Below are positions 19,981-30,325 of a stretch of 64,000 nucleotides of DNA, one piece after another. Both the position numbers and the translations under genes were made by a program. The stretch is from Actinokineospora xionganensis (GTDB lineage: Bacteria > Actinomycetota > Actinomycetes > Mycobacteriales > Pseudonocardiaceae). The stretch covers positions 184,044 through 248,043 of the forward strand of contig NZ_JABVED010000005.1 of assembly GCF_014323725.1 (NCBI RefSeq), in the 5' to 3' direction. Numbering within the stretch: position 1 is the first letter of the stretch; every line of letters begins with the position of its first letter. Below the pieces are notes generated by a model. It did not search any database and was not told where the DNA came from. It saw nothing but the letters and a program-made list of their open reading frames with translations.

Positions 19981-19986
19981 CAGAAT
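19981..19986 (+). promoter_or_regulatory. Possible -10 box of trpE (leaderless)
   Basis: CAGAAT ends six bases before the trpE ATG at 19993, the spacing expected of a leaderless transcript. It departs from TAnnnT at the first base, so it is weaker than the boxes before hisH, priA and hisF. Confidence 0.35.
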
Positions 19987-19992
19987 GTCGCC

Positions 19993-21543
19993 ATGGTCAG
20001 CGCCATCGGCATCGCGTCCCGGGTCCCCTCGACCATCGGGATGGGTGAGATCAGCCCCACCCGCGAGGAGTTCCACGCCCTCGCGGCGGACCGGCGCGTC
20101 ATCCCGGTCGTGCGCCGCGTCCTCGCCGACGCCGAGACACCCGTCGGGGTCTATCGCAAGCTCGCGGGCGACCGCTCGGGCACCTTCCTCTTCGAGTCCG
20201 CCGAGAACGGCCGCTCCTGGTCGCGCTGGTCGTTCGTCGGCGTGCGCAGCCCAGCGGCGCTCACCGCGACCGGCGGGGAGGCGCACTGGCTCGGCACCCC
20301 GCCCGTGGGCTTGCCGACCGGCGGCGACCCGCTGGAGGCGCTCAACGAGACGGTCAAGGCGCTGCACACCGACCCGCTGCCCGGGCTGCCGCCGCTGACC
20401 GGCGGGATGGTCGGCTACGTCGGCTACGACGCCGTCCGCAGGCTGGAGCGGCTCCCCGAGCTGGCCGAGGACGACCTGAAGCTGCCCGAGCTGGTCATGC
20501 TGCTGGCCACCGACCTGGCCGCGCTCGACCACCACGAGGGCACGATCACCCTCATCGCCAACGCCGTGAACTGGGACAACTCGCCCGAGCGGGTCGACGC
20601 GGCCTACGACGACGCGGTCGCCCGGCTCAACGCGATGACCCACGACCTGCAGACGCCCGCCGCGCCCACCGCCGCGGTCTTCGACCGGCCGAAGCCGGAC
20701 TACGTGCGCAGGCGCGAGCCCGCCGAGTACCAGGCCGCCGTCGAGACCGCCAAGGAAGCCATCCGGGCAGGCGAGGCGTTCCAGGTCGTCGTGTCGCAGC
20801 GCTTCGAGATGCGCACCCAGGCCGACCCGCTCGACGTCTACCGGGTGCTGCGCACGACCAACCCGAGCCCGTACATGTACCTGCTGAAGCTCGACGGGTT
20901 CAGCATCGTCGGCTCCAGCCCCGAGGCCCTGGTCACCGTCCGGGACGGCCGCGCCACCACGCACCCCATCGCGGGCACGCGCTGGCGCGGGGTCGACCCC
21001 GAGGAAGACCAGATCCTGGAGAAGGACCTGCTGGCCGACGAGAAGGAGCGCGCCGAGCACGTCATGCTCGTCGACCTCGGCCGCAACGACCTGGGTCGGG
21101 TCTGCAAGCCCGGCACGGTGCACGTCGTCGACTTCTTCCGGGTCGAGCGTTACAGCCACGTCATGCACATCGTCTCCACGGTCACCGGTGAGCTGGCCGA
21201 GGGCAAGACCGCGTTCGACGCGGTCGCGGCCTGCTTCCCGGCGGGCACGCTGTCCGGCGCGCCCAAGCCGCGGGCGATGGAGCTGATCGAGGAGTTGGAG
21301 CCCACCCGACGCGGCCTCTACGGCGGTGTCGTGGGCTATCTCGACTTCGCGGGCGACGGCGACACCGCCATCGCCATCCGCACCGCGCTCATCCGCGACG
21401 GCGTCGCGTACGTGCAGGCGGGCGCGGGCGTCGTCGCCGACTCGAACCCCGCGGCCGAGGACACCGAGTGTGTCAACAAGGCGGGCGCGGTCCTGGCCGC
21501 CATCGCCACCGCGGAGACCATGCGTGAGGCCACCGGTGGCTGA
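19993..21543 (+). CDS. trpE: Anthranilate synthase component I
   Basis: Forms anthranilate from chorismate using ammonia delivered by TrpG; no trpG is in the window. The 516-residue protein has the N-terminal regulatory part with LLESAENG-like [19 protein letters not shown], where tryptophan binds. The chorismate-binding domain follows, with [42 protein letters not shown] and [16 protein letters not shown]. An ATG at 20041 is an alternative that would begin closer to where homologues start. It opens the trpE-orf-trpC-trpB-trpA run. Confidence 0.95.
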   Translation: MVSAIGIASRVPSTIGMGEISPTREEFHALAADRRVIPVVRRVLADAETPVGVYRKLAGDRSGTFLFESAENGRSWSRWSFVGVRSPAALTATGGEAHWLGTPPVGLPTGGDPLEALNETVKALHTDPLPGLPPLTGGMVGYVGYDAVRRLERLPELAEDDLKLPELVMLLATDLAALDHHEGTITLIANAVNWDNSPERVDAAYDDAVARLNAMTHDLQTPAAPTAAVFDRPKPDYVRRREPAEYQAAVETAKEAIRAGEAFQVVVSQRFEMRTQADPLDVYRVLRTTNPSPYMYLLKLDGFSIVGSSPEALVTVRDGRATTHPIAGTRWRGVDPEEDQILEKDLLADEKERAEHVMLVDLGRNDLGRVCKPGTVHVVDFFRVERYSHVMHIVSTVTGELAEGKTAFDAVAACFPAGTLSGAPKPRAMELIEELEPTRRGLYGGVVGYLDFAGDGDTAIAIRTALIRDGVAYVQAGAGVVADSNPAAEDTECVNKAGAVLAAIATAETMREATGG

Positions 21544-21563
21544 GCTTTCCCTTGTGCGCGGCC

Positions 21564-22079
21564 ATGAACGCTAAGCGTCCACTGTGGATAGTGTGCCTGC
21601 TGCTGGCGCTGTCGGCTTCGGCGCTGTGGGGGTCGTCGCGGCTGAGCTGGGGCGAGGACTACCGCTCGCAGTCGCCGTCGTTCGACATCGACGCCTACGA
21701 GTCGGTGCCGGTGGTCGGCGCCGACATGCTGCCCGCCCTGGTGCCACTGGCGCTGTTCGCGCTCGCCGCCATCGCCGCGGTCATCGCGCTGGGCGGCCTC
21801 GCCCGTCGGGTGGTGGGCGGGTTGGTCGCGGCCCTGGGCCTGGTTCCGCCGCTGATCGCGCTGGCCGAACGGCCGCTGCTGTGGGGGCACGCACTCGGGG
21901 TGACCGGAGGGGCGCTCATGGTGGCCGCCGGAACGCTGCTGGTCGTCCGCGGGCACCGCATGCCCCGGCTCGGCTCCAAGTACCGGACTCCGAAGGCGGC
22001 CAACGAGTCTACCGAGTCCGAACCGGATCTCTGGCGGGCACTGTCGGAGGGGGACGATCCCACCGCGCGGGAGAGCTGA
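21564..22079 (+). CDS. Trp-cluster associated membrane protein
   Basis: Encodes 171 residues with four membrane segments, including LWIVCLLLALSASALWG, LVPLALFALAAIAAVIALGG and GHALGVTGGALMVAAGTLLV. The acidic tail (ESTESEPDLWRALSEGDD) is probably cytoplasmic. Position just after trpE and this topology match the actinobacterial tryptophan-region membrane protein family (TIGR02234 type), whose role is unknown. The ATG at 21564 is chosen over an in-frame TTG four codons earlier. Confidence 0.82.
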   Translation: MNAKRPLWIVCLLLALSASALWGSSRLSWGEDYRSQSPSFDIDAYESVPVVGADMLPALVPLALFALAAIAAVIALGGLARRVVGGLVAALGLVPPLIALAERPLLWGHALGVTGGALMVAAGTLLVVRGHRMPRLGSKYRTPKAANESTESEPDLWRALSEGDDPTARES

Positions 22080-22143
22080 AGCGCGGACCCGGTGCCAGAC
22101 CGTCGGAAGGCTCGGAGTTAGCATCATTTAGGCGGAAGGGGCA

Positions 22144-22194
22144 ATGCTTGTGAGGCACTACACGAGCCGAACATCGATCGAGGGTGGCCAGTGA
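22144..22194 (+). CDS. Possible 16-codon upstream ORF of trpC
   Basis: A 16-codon frame ([16 protein letters not shown]) with a strong GGAAGGGG site upstream of its ATG. Its TGA overlaps the trpC GTG as GTGA, so ribosomes finishing it could restart on trpC. It has no Trp codons, which argues against a classic attenuator leader. Expression is not shown; it may simply be a good-looking chance frame. Confidence 0.35.
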   Translation: MLVRHYTSRTSIEGGQ

Positions 22195-22996
22195 GCATCC
22201 TGGAATCGATTGTCGACGGTGTCCGGGAGGACCTTGCCGTTCGCGAGGCGGCGATTCCGTTCGACGCCATCAAGGAACTGGCGGCCAAGGCGCCCGCGCC
22301 CAGGGACGCGATGAGCGCGTTGCGCGGCTCGGATGTCGGCGTGATCGCCGAAGTCAAGCGGCGCAGCCCCTCCAAGGGTGATCTGGCGGCCATCGCCGAC
22401 CCGGCCGCACTGGCCAAGGACTACGCCGAGGCGGGCGCACGGGTCATCAGTGTGCTCACCGAGCAGCGGCGCTTCGGCGGCTCGCTCGCCGACCTTGACG
22501 CCGTCCGCGCCGTCGTGGACATTCCGTTGCTGCGCAAGGACTTCATCGTCAGCCCGTACCAGGTGCACGAGGCCCGCGCGCACGGCGCCGACCTGGTGCT
22601 GCTGATCGTCGCGGCGCTCGAGCAGAACGCGCTGGCGTCGCTGCTCGACCGGGTCGAGTCGCTCGGCATGACCGCGCTCGTCGAGGTGCACACCGCCGAA
22701 GAGGCCGACCGCGCGCTGGAAGCGGGCGCCCAGGTGATCGGCGTCAACGCCCGTGACCTGCACACCCTCGAAGTCGACCGCGATGTCTTCGGCAGGCTCG
22801 CGCCGGGGCTGCCCTCGGGCATCGTCAAGATCGCCGAGTCCGGTGTCCGCGGCCCGAGCGACCTGATGACCTACGCCGGAGCAGGCGCCGACGCGGTGCT
22901 GGTCGGTGAGGGCCTCGTCGCCTCCGACGACCCGCGGGCCGCGCTGATTCAGCTGGTCACGGCCGGTTCGCACCCCGCTTGCCCGAGGCCGAGTCG

Positions 22997-23000
<4 letters not shown>
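22191..23000 (+). CDS. trpC: Indole-3-glycerol phosphate synthase
   Basis: Closes CdRP to indole-3-glycerol phosphate, a TIM-barrel enzyme of 269 residues. Catalytic and phosphate residues are visible in [41 protein letters not shown] and [13 protein letters not shown]. The start is GTG with GAGGGTGG upstream. Its stop overlaps trpB (ATGA). No trpF is fused, which fits PriA doing that step. Confidence 0.96.
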
Positions 23001-24234
<1,234 letters not shown>

Positions 24235-24235
<1 letters not shown>

Positions 24236-25026
24236 TGGGGCTGGCCACGCTTTTCGAGGGCACCCGGGCCGAGGGGCGGGCCGCCCTGGTGGGTTACCTG
24301 CCCGCGGGCTACCCGACCGTCGATGCCTCGATCGAGCTGCTCAAGGGCATGATCGACGCGGGCTGCGACCTGGTCGAGGTCGGCGTCCCATATTCCGACC
24401 CGGTGATGGACGGCCCGGTCATCCAGGCCGCCGCCGTGGAGGCCCTGGGCAACGGCTTCCGCCTGCGTGACGTGTTCCGCGTGGTGGAGGCGGTGTCGGC
24501 GCACGGCGGTAAGGCCGTCGTGATGACGTACTGGAACCCGGTGCACCGCTACGGGGTCGATGCGTTCTCCCGTGACCTCGCCGCGGCCGGTGGCCTGGGC
24601 ATCATCACCCCGGACCTGATCCCGGACGAGGCCGCCGAGTGGATGACCGCGTCCACCGAACACGGCCTGGACCGGATCTTCCTGGTCGCGCCGTCGTCGT
24701 CGGACGAGCGGATCGCGAGCACGGTGAAGGCGTCGTCCGGCTTCGTCTACGCCACCGCCGTCATGGGCGTCACCGGTGCCCGCGACGCGGTCGGCTCGGC
24801 CGCGGCGGGCCTGGTCGCCCGCACCCGCGCGCACACCACGCTGCCGGTCGCCGTCGGCCTGGGTGTCCGCTCGGGTGCGCAGGCCGCTGAGGTCGCCGCC
24901 TTCGCGGACGCGGTGATCGTCGGCTCCGCCTTCGTCACCCGCGCCGCCTCGGGCGTCGACTCGGTCCGAGAGCTGGCCGCGGAGCTGGCGGCGGGCGTCC
25001 GGAAGGCACCGACCCCCATCGGGTGA
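24235..25026 (+). CDS. trpA: Tryptophan synthase alpha subunit
   Basis: Cleaves indole-3-glycerol phosphate and passes indole through the tunnel to TrpB. A TIM barrel of 263 residues with VEVGVPYSDPVMDGPVIQ (catalytic Glu and Asp), YWNPVHRYG and GLGVRSGAQAAEV. The ATG overlaps the trpB stop as TGATG. It is the last gene of the trp run; the next gene, a Uma2 nuclease, is unrelated. Confidence 0.97.
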
Positions 25027-25114
25027 ATGGCTGGGCCAAGGCGCTGACGAGGGCCGTTTCTGTCGGTGGTGCTGATCAAAGTGGCGTCATGTACGCCAGT
25101 TGCTCCGGTCCGGC

Positions 25115-25693
25115 ATGTCACTGGTGACAGTCGGCATGCCCGTCACGCCCGAAGAACGACCGCACATACCGCGGCATCCGCAACCTTGGACGCTCGCGGA
25201 AGTCCTGGCCATGCCCGAAGACCATGGTCAGCGCGTCGAACTCATCGACGGAGCGCTCCACGTGAGCCCCACGCCGGGCGGCAGGCACCAGAAAGTACAG
25301 CACCGCATGCAGGTCGCGCTTGACGGTGAGCTGCCGCTCCACCTTGAGCACTTTCCTGGAATCAACGTGGTCCTCGGCCCACATCGCATGCTGATTCCCG
25401 ACTTGGCGATCATGACTTGCCCAGGGCTTGAGGCGACCTATTACGACAGCGCCGACCTCCTGATGGCCGTCGAAATCATCTCGCCCGCGTCACGCTCACA
25501 CGACAAGTCGCTCAAGCGGATGCTGTATGCCGAGGCTGGTGGTCGCTACTACCTGCTTGTCGATCCTGCTCTTCGTCCCTCAGCGGCGACCTTGTATCGC
25601 CTGGATGGCAAGGAGTATGTCGAGATCGCGGTCAGCAAGATCGGCAGGCTGCGGTTCAGCGAGCCGTTTCCCGTCGACATCGAACTGGTCTGA
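25115..25693 (+). CDS. Uma2-family restriction-like endonuclease fold protein
   Basis: A 192-residue protein of the Uma2/DUF820 group, with a PD-(D/E)XK nuclease core. ELIDGALHVSPTPGGRHQ, the Asp in LIPDLAIM, and the acidic strand VEIISPASRSHDKSLKR carry the expected catalytic pattern. Members are abundant in actinomycetes and cyanobacteria, and their biological role is unclear. The start may be ATG at 25115 or 25136. Confidence 0.85.
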   Translation: MSLVTVGMPVTPEERPHIPRHPQPWTLAEVLAMPEDHGQRVELIDGALHVSPTPGGRHQKVQHRMQVALDGELPLHLEHFPGINVVLGPHRMLIPDLAIMTCPGLEATYYDSADLLMAVEIISPASRSHDKSLKRMLYAEAGGRYYLLVDPALRPSAATLYRLDGKEYVEIAVSKIGRLRFSEPFPVDIELV

Positions 25694-26458
25694 TCACGCC
25701 TCTCGGTAGGCCCGGGTGATCTCGCGGATCTCCGTGGCCTGGCGCTTCTGCACGTTGGCGAAGAAGTCGCGGTTCTCGATCACCTGGGGCTTGCGGCGCA
25801 GCAGGCCGGGGGATTCGCGGCGGAAGACGGAGAAGCAGTCGGTGTAGTCGACGCCGCCCCACGGGACCAGTTCCTGGACCAGGCAGCGCAGGCCTGCTTC
25901 GCGGCAGAACTGGCGGAACTTCTCCGCCGACATGCTGGTCGCGCGCCAGTGCTTGTTCTCGATGGTGAGTTCGCCGTCGGCGCCGCGGTAGGCGGCCATG
26001 TTCGAGTGGTGCAGGAAGCCCGTGCCGCCGGGGACCAGCTTCTTGGCCAGTTGGGCCAGGTAGCCGCGGATGACGTCTTCCTCGACGTGGATCAGCGAGT
26101 CCCAGCTGAACACGAAGTCGACCGAGTCGTCCTGGACCATGTCGAGGGACAAGCCGTCGTTGACGTGGTACTCGATGTGGTCGAGGTCGGCGAAGCGCTT
26201 CCTGCAGGCGTCGACGCACCGCTGGGTCAGGTCGACGACAGTCAGCCGGTTGCACGAAGGCGCCAGGTACTGGGTGGCGCGCCCGAAACCCGGGGCGATC
26301 TCAAGGATGTGCCCGGCGGGCAGGAACGGGCCGATGCGGGGACGGATCGTCCACGTCCACATCGCCTCGGTGCCGCCGTAGCCGACCGACCACTCGTCAC
26401 CACCCGAGGACCACTCATGGTTCGACCACTGGTTGAGGTTCTCTTCGACGCTGGGCAT
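25694..26458 (-). CDS. Class I SAM-dependent methyltransferase
   Basis: Encodes 254 residues with a Rossmann methyltransferase fold. Motif I is HILEIAPGFGRATQYLAPSC, the acidic end of strand 2 is LTVVDLTQ, and motif IV-like FVFSWDSLIHVEEDVI follows. The C-terminus (GGVDYTDCFSVFRRESPG) is of the type found in sugar or small-molecule methyltransferases. Substrate unknown. The ATG at 26458 gives MPSVEENLNQWSNHEW and is preferred over a longer start. It is divergent from lgt. Confidence 0.85.
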   Translation of the reverse strand: MPSVEENLNQWSNHEWSSGGDEWSVGYGGTEAMWTWTIRPRIGPFLPAGHILEIAPGFGRATQYLAPSCNRLTVVDLTQRCVDACRKRFADLDHIEYHVNDGLSLDMVQDDSVDFVFSWDSLIHVEEDVIRGYLAQLAKKLVPGGTGFLHHSNMAAYRGADGELTIENKHWRATSMSAEKFRQFCREAGLRCLVQELVPWGGVDYTDCFSVFRRESPGLLRRKPQVIENRDFFANVQKRQATEIREITRAYREA

Positions 26459-26549
26459 CGTCCGCCTCCTGGCACTGCTGGGGTGCGCGCATTGTCGCGC
26501 GCCCACGCCCTGGAGGCCACCTCTTCACGCCGAGGAGACGGCGAGCCGT

Positions 26550-26555
26550 TACCGT
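26550..26555 (+). promoter_or_regulatory. Possible -10 box of lgt (leaderless)
   Basis: TACCGT ends seven bases before the GTG at 26563. This supports that start over the in-frame GTG at 26554. Confidence 0.35.
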
Positions 26556-26562
26556 GTGCCCC

Positions 26563-27678
26563 GTGACAAGCGCTTCCAGCCTGATCCTGGCGAACATCCC
26601 CAGCCCCGACCGTGGCGTGTGGAAACTCGACCTCGGGTTCATCACGCTTCCGCTCCGGGCTTATGCCCTGTGCATCATCGTGGGCATCGTCATCGCGATC
26701 TGGTGGGGGGAGCGGCGGCTGATCGCCCGCGGCGGCGCCCCCGGCACCGTCATCGACGTGGCGGTGTGGGCCGTCCCGTTCGGCCTGGTCGGCGGCAGGC
26801 TCTACCACGTCGCCACCGACTATTACCGCTACTTCGGCGAGGGCAAGAACCCGCTCGACGCCCTGCGCATCTGGGACGGTGGCCTCGGCATCTGGGGCGC
26901 CATCGCCCTTGGTGCTGTCGGAGCGTGGATCGGCTGCAAGCGCAGGGGCGTCCCACTGCCCGTCTTCGCCGACGCCGTCGCGCCCGGCATCGTGACCGCG
27001 CAGGCCATCGGCCGGATTGGCAACTACTTCAACCAGGAACTCTACGGCGGTCCGACGGATCTGCCCTGGGGTCTGGAGATCTACCGCCGGGAAAACGAGT
27101 TCGGCGTCGAGGACCCGCTCAACGGGGTCGCCGAGGCCACTCACACCCTGATCGACGGCAGCCCGGTGCACCCGACGTTCCTCTACGAACTGATCTGGAA
27201 CCTGCTCGTCGCGCTGCTCATCGTGTGGGCCGACCGCAAGTTCCGCCTCGGCCATGGCCGCGCCTTCGCCGTCTACGTCGCGGGCTACACGGTGGGCCGC
27301 GGAATCATCGAGATGATGCGGACCGACCCGGCCACCCAGGTGCTCGGCCTGCGGATCAACGTCTTCACCTCGGCGGTGCTGTTCGTCGGTGCGGTGGCCT
27401 ACATCATCATCGCCCGCAGGCGCGGCCCCCGCGAGGAATTGTCCACAGTGGACGCAATCGACGGCGCGCCGGTCACCGTGATCGACGAGGACACCGACCT
27501 CGAAGCCGTGGACCCCATCGACTCCGAGCGTGTCGACGAGACCACAGACACCCCGGACACCAACGGCACGGACACCGACAGCCCGGATACCGACAACCCG
27601 GATACCGACAGCCCGGACGCACCGGATGAGTCCACCGAGACCGCGAAGTCCGGCAACGAGGCCAAGCCCACCAGCTGA
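26563..27678 (+). CDS. lgt: Prolipoprotein diacylglyceryl transferase
   Basis: Membrane enzyme that puts diacylglycerol on the lipobox Cys of exported prolipoproteins; several such lipoproteins are encoded in this window. Encodes 371 residues with seven membrane segments. The conserved Lgt block has RAYALCIIVGIV, VGGRLYHVATDY, WDGGLGIWGAI, and AQAIGRIGNYFNQELYGG with the catalytic Arg area. The last 75 residues are a cytoplasmic acidic Asp/Thr/Pro/Ser-rich tail partly encoded by tandem repeats; such tails vary among actinomycetes. Confidence 0.94.
   Translation: MTSASSLILANIPSPDRGVWKLDLGFITLPLRAYALCIIVGIVIAIWWGERRLIARGGAPGTVIDVAVWAVPFGLVGGRLYHVATDYYRYFGEGKNPLDALRIWDGGLGIWGAIALGAVGAWIGCKRRGVPLPVFADAVAPGIVTAQAIGRIGNYFNQELYGGPTDLPWGLEIYRRENEFGVEDPLNGVAEATHTLIDGSPVHPTFLYELIWNLLVALLIVWADRKFRLGHGRAFAVYVAGYTVGRGIIEMMRTDPATQVLGLRINVFTSAVLFVGAVAYIIIARRRGPREELSTVDAIDGAPVTVIDEDTDLEAVDPIDSERVDETTDTPDTNGTDTDSPDTDNPDTDSPDAPDESTETAKSGNEAKPTS
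27574..27618 (+). repeat. Three tandem 15-bp repeats in the lgt tail
   Basis: The unit ACCGACAGCCCGGAT occurs three times in a row with single-base changes, encoding TDSPD, TDNPD and TDSPD. It keeps frame, so copy-number change would only lengthen or shorten the acidic tail. Confidence 0.85.
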
Positions 27679-27700
27679 TCAGCCCTCGAAGCCGCCTTCA

Positions 27701-27756
27701 ACACCTGAAGCGCCGCCCTCACCCGCTCCGCCGGGTGGGGGCGGCGCTTCAGGTGT
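27701..27756. terminator. Very long hairpin after lgt
   Basis: Arms 27701-27725 and 27732-27756 (starting ACACCTGAAGCGCCGCC and ending in its complement) pair over 25 bp with one U-G wobble around a six-base loop. It starts 22 bases after the lgt stop. There is no T-run, as is common for actinobacterial terminators. It may also stop minus-strand readthrough. Confidence 0.75.
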
Positions 27757-27973
27757 CGGGAACACGCATGGATGCTCCGGGAACGTGAGACCAGGAGAGC
27801 CGAACCGTCGTGGTGACCGTCGGTGCGGGCAGGTCGGCCCGGAAGGCGAGCCGTGTCCGTTCGTGCCGGAAACAACCCACCTAAGGGGCCGGGATGGTGG
27901 CCGACTCCGGTTACCAGCAAGCCGCACCATCGCGCGATAGGTGACCCAAACCCAGAATTCCGGGGAGGCGGGC
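27757..27973. other. Intergenic region, no gene recognised
   Basis: A GC-rich 217-base gap between the lgt hairpin and the convergent membrane-anchored protein gene. Short open frames exist on both strands but show no coding character. I looked for known riboswitch cores here and found none. Confidence 0.5.
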
Positions 27974-28519
27974 TTAGCGGGTCTTCGGGGTCCGGCATCC
28001 CCACTCGGGGATCAGCCCGTCCACCTCGACCCGCGTCTGGGTCCTCAGCATCGACCCCTTGACGCAGCCACCCGAGGTGGAGATGCCGAAGACGACCGCC
28101 CGCTGGTCCGACGCCGCCGCGACGTCTTCGACGAAGACGGAGTCGGCGGGGTAGCCGAGGGAGACCAGGGTCTCCTCGACCGCCGCCGCGCGCGGTAACT
28201 CGGGGGCACGCAGGCGGTCAAGTGCTGTCTGGACCTCGACGGCCTTCGTCTCCAACAGGGCGCGGGCCTCCGGGGTCAGTTCCCGGGGCTGCGGGTGACC
28301 GCGGTTGTCGGCGTGGTTCGGCGGGCCGTCGCCCTGGTATGCCGAGCCGCCGACAGTTCGTTGCGCCACCGGGTCCGTCGGCGTCGACGCCGTCGATGAC
28401 AGTGGGCCGTCGGAGCCCGCCTGGGTCGGTGTCCCGCCTGCCCACGCCCACAGTCCGACGGCGGCCAGCATGACGCCGATGATCACTGCGAGCGCGGCCC
28501 CCAGGCGCTTATTCCCCAT
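27974..28519 (-). CDS. Membrane-anchored or secreted hypothetical protein
   Basis: Encodes 181 residues with one N-terminal hydrophobic segment (LGAALAVIIGVMLAAVGLWAW), a low-complexity Ser/Thr/Pro stretch to about residue 75, and a small C-terminal domain. That domain has two cysteines (STSGGCVKGSML and IPEWGCRTP) which may form a disulfide outside the cell. It overlaps the btuD stop by 11 bases and so may be cotranscribed with the B12 importer. Function unknown. Confidence 0.7.
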   Translation of the reverse strand: MGNKRLGAALAVIIGVMLAAVGLWAWAGGTPTQAGSDGPLSSTASTPTDPVAQRTVGGSAYQGDGPPNHADNRGHPQPRELTPEARALLETKAVEVQTALDRLRAPELPRAAAVEETLVSLGYPADSVFVEDVAAASDQRAVVFGISTSGGCVKGSMLRTQTRVEVDGLIPEWGCRTPKTR

Positions 28520-29303
28520 GCGACGAGTGTGTCACGGGACGTGCGGGCGCCACCACGGGATGACCTTGGCCTGTGGATAACACTTCGACCGCGGCGTCGT
28601 AATGCTCGGCGATCAGGTCCGCGCGGAGGACCTCGTGCGGTGTCCCTGTCGCGACTGGTGCGCCCGCGTCCAGCAGCAGCAGCCGGTCGGCGTACTGGGC
28701 GGCGAGGGTCAGGTCGTGCAGCGTGCTGACCACCGTGGTCCCGTCCTCAGCGCGCAGGCGGTCGACCAGTTCCAGCAGCGACTGCGCGTGCCCGATGTCG
28801 AGGCCCGTGGTGGGCTCGTCGAGCAGCAGCAGGCCCGCCTGCTGGGCCAGCACCCTGGCCAGCACCGCCCGCTGCCGCTCGCCGCCGGACAGGGTCCGCA
28901 GCCGCCGTCCGGCCAGCCCGGTCAGGTCGAGCCGAGCAAGCACCTGGGTGACCACAGCCACATCGCGCGGCCCCTCACGGGCCAGCGTCGCCAGATGCGG
29001 TGTCCGCCCCAGCAGCACGTAGTCGGTGACCGACAGCCCCTCGGGGATCAGCGGCGTCTGCGGCGCGTACCCGATCGCGCGGGCCCGGTCGCGCGCGGCC
29101 ATCGACGAGGTGGCCCGGCCGTCCAGGGTGATCGTGCCCTCGCTGGGCACCAGCCCGGCGATGGACTTGAGCAGCGTCGACTTGCCCGCCCCGTTCGGTC
29201 CGATCACGGCGAGCCAGCTCCCGGCGGGCACCTCGACCGACACCCCGGACACCGCGGGTCGCCCGCCGTATCCGGCGGAGACATCGCGAAGCACCAGTGT
29301 CAT
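28509..29303 (-). CDS. btuD: Cobalamin ABC importer ATP-binding protein
   Basis: A 264-residue ATPase of the siderophore/B12 class with Walker A IGPNGAGKSTLLKSIAG, signature LSGGERQRAVLARVLAQQ, Walker B LLLLDEPTTGLDIGHAQ and the switch His in STLHDLTLAAQ. It forms one operon with btuC and btuF by four-base overlaps. The cobalamin riboswitch upstream of btuF identifies the likely substrate; without it, siderophore uptake would be equally possible. Confidence 0.88.
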   Translation of the reverse strand: MTLVLRDVSAGYGGRPAVSGVSVEVPAGSWLAVIGPNGAGKSTLLKSIAGLVPSEGTITLDGRATSSMAARDRARAIGYAPQTPLIPEGLSVTDYVLLGRTPHLATLAREGPRDVAVVTQVLARLDLTGLAGRRLRTLSGGERQRAVLARVLAQQAGLLLLDEPTTGLDIGHAQSLLELVDRLRAEDGTTVVSTLHDLTLAAQYADRLLLLDAGAPVATGTPHEVLRADLIAEHYDAAVEVLSTGQGHPVVAPARPVTHSSHGE

Positions 29304-30325
29304 CGCACACGCCCCCTGTTCATCCGCAGCACAAGCAGGAAGAACGGCGCCCCGGTGAAGGCCGTGATCACACCGATCGGCAACTCCGCGGGCGCCACCA
29401 CCGTCCGCGCCACCTGGTCGGCGACGATCAGGAACACCGCCCCTCCGATCAGCGACAGCGGCACCACCACCCGGTAGCTCGACCCGGCCAGCAGCCGCAC
29501 GACATGCGGGACCACGATCCCCACGAACCCGATCAGCCCGCTCACCGCGACCGCCGCCGCCGTGGCCAGCGACGCCGCGAGCAGCACGAGCACCCGTACC
29601 CGCCCCGGCCGGATACCCAGCGAGGCGGCTTCCTCATCACCGACCGCGAGCACGTCGAGCAGCCGCCCGCACAGGCACAGCACGATGGCCGACACCGTGA
29701 TGTACGGCAGCGTCAGCAGCACCTCATGCCACCCGCTGGTGTTCAGCCCGCCCAGCATCCACGTGTAGACCTGCTTGATCGTGTCCGTGTTCAGCTGCTG
29801 CGCGAACGTCTGGATCGAGGTCAGGAACGCCGCCACCGCGATCCCCGAGAGCAGCAGCACCGCCGTCCCGCCACCGGCGGAGCGACCCAACACCCAGGTC
29901 AGCCCCACCCCGCCGAGCGCTCCGGCGAAGGCGGCCAGCGGCAGCGGCCCGATGATCCAGCCCGCCGCCGACGGAGCGGTGACGACGACCAGCGTCGCCG
30001 CCATCCCCGCCCCCGCCGCGGCCCCGAGCAGGTATGGGTCGGCCAGCGGGTTGCGGAACACGCCCTGGTAGGCGGCCCCGGACACGGCCAGCGCCGCGCC
30101 CACAAGACCGGCGAGCACCACCCGGGGGAAGCGGACCTGCCACACGATCGCCGCCTCCCGCTCGCTCAGCGGCGACACGCCGCCGGTGAGCTGCGCGACG
30201 ATCTCGCCGACCACCCGCGTCCACCCCAGCCCGGCCGCGCCGATCAGGGTCGAGACCGACACGGCGGCGACCAGGGCCACCAGTGCCGTGGCCAGGACCG
30301 CCGGGGTGAGTCGCGCGCGTGTCAC
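29300..30325 (-). CDS. btuC: Cobalamin ABC importer permease
   Basis: A 341-residue FecCD/BtuC-type permease with about ten membrane segments. Typical blocks are VWQVRFPRVVLAGLVGAALAV with the following AAYQGVFRNPLADPYLLGAA, and IGFVGIVVPHVVRLLAGSSY near the C-terminus, which contacts the ATPase. The GTG start overlaps the btuF stop, and its stop overlaps btuD. Confidence 0.9.
   Translation of the reverse strand: MTRARLTPAVLATALVALVAAVSVSTLIGAAGLGWTRVVGEIVAQLTGGVSPLSEREAAIVWQVRFPRVVLAGLVGAALAVSGAAYQGVFRNPLADPYLLGAAAGAGMAATLVVVTAPSAAGWIIGPLPLAAFAGALGGVGLTWVLGRSAGGGTAVLLLSGIAVAAFLTSIQTFAQQLNTDTIKQVYTWMLGGLNTSGWHEVLLTLPYITVSAIVLCLCGRLLDVLAVGDEEAASLGIRPGRVRVLVLLAASLATAAAVAVSGLIGFVGIVVPHVVRLLAGSSYRVVVPLSLIGGAVFLIVADQVARTVVAPAELPIGVITAFTGAPFFLLVLRMNRGRVR

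Noticed and set aside
19993..20041. Alternative trpE start at 20041
   Set aside because: Gives an N-terminus closer to homologues but lacks a ribosome site; the upstream ATG with a -10-like box at six bases is slightly better supported, so it was kept with a caveat.
22080..22190. Trp attenuator before trpC
   Set aside because: The short upstream frame has no Trp codons and no convincing alternative hairpins were seen.
27757..27973. Possible second riboswitch after lgt
   Set aside because: Some GC-rich pairing and a CCAGGAGAGCC stretch recall a B12 box, but no core aptamer elements follow and no gene is suitably placed.
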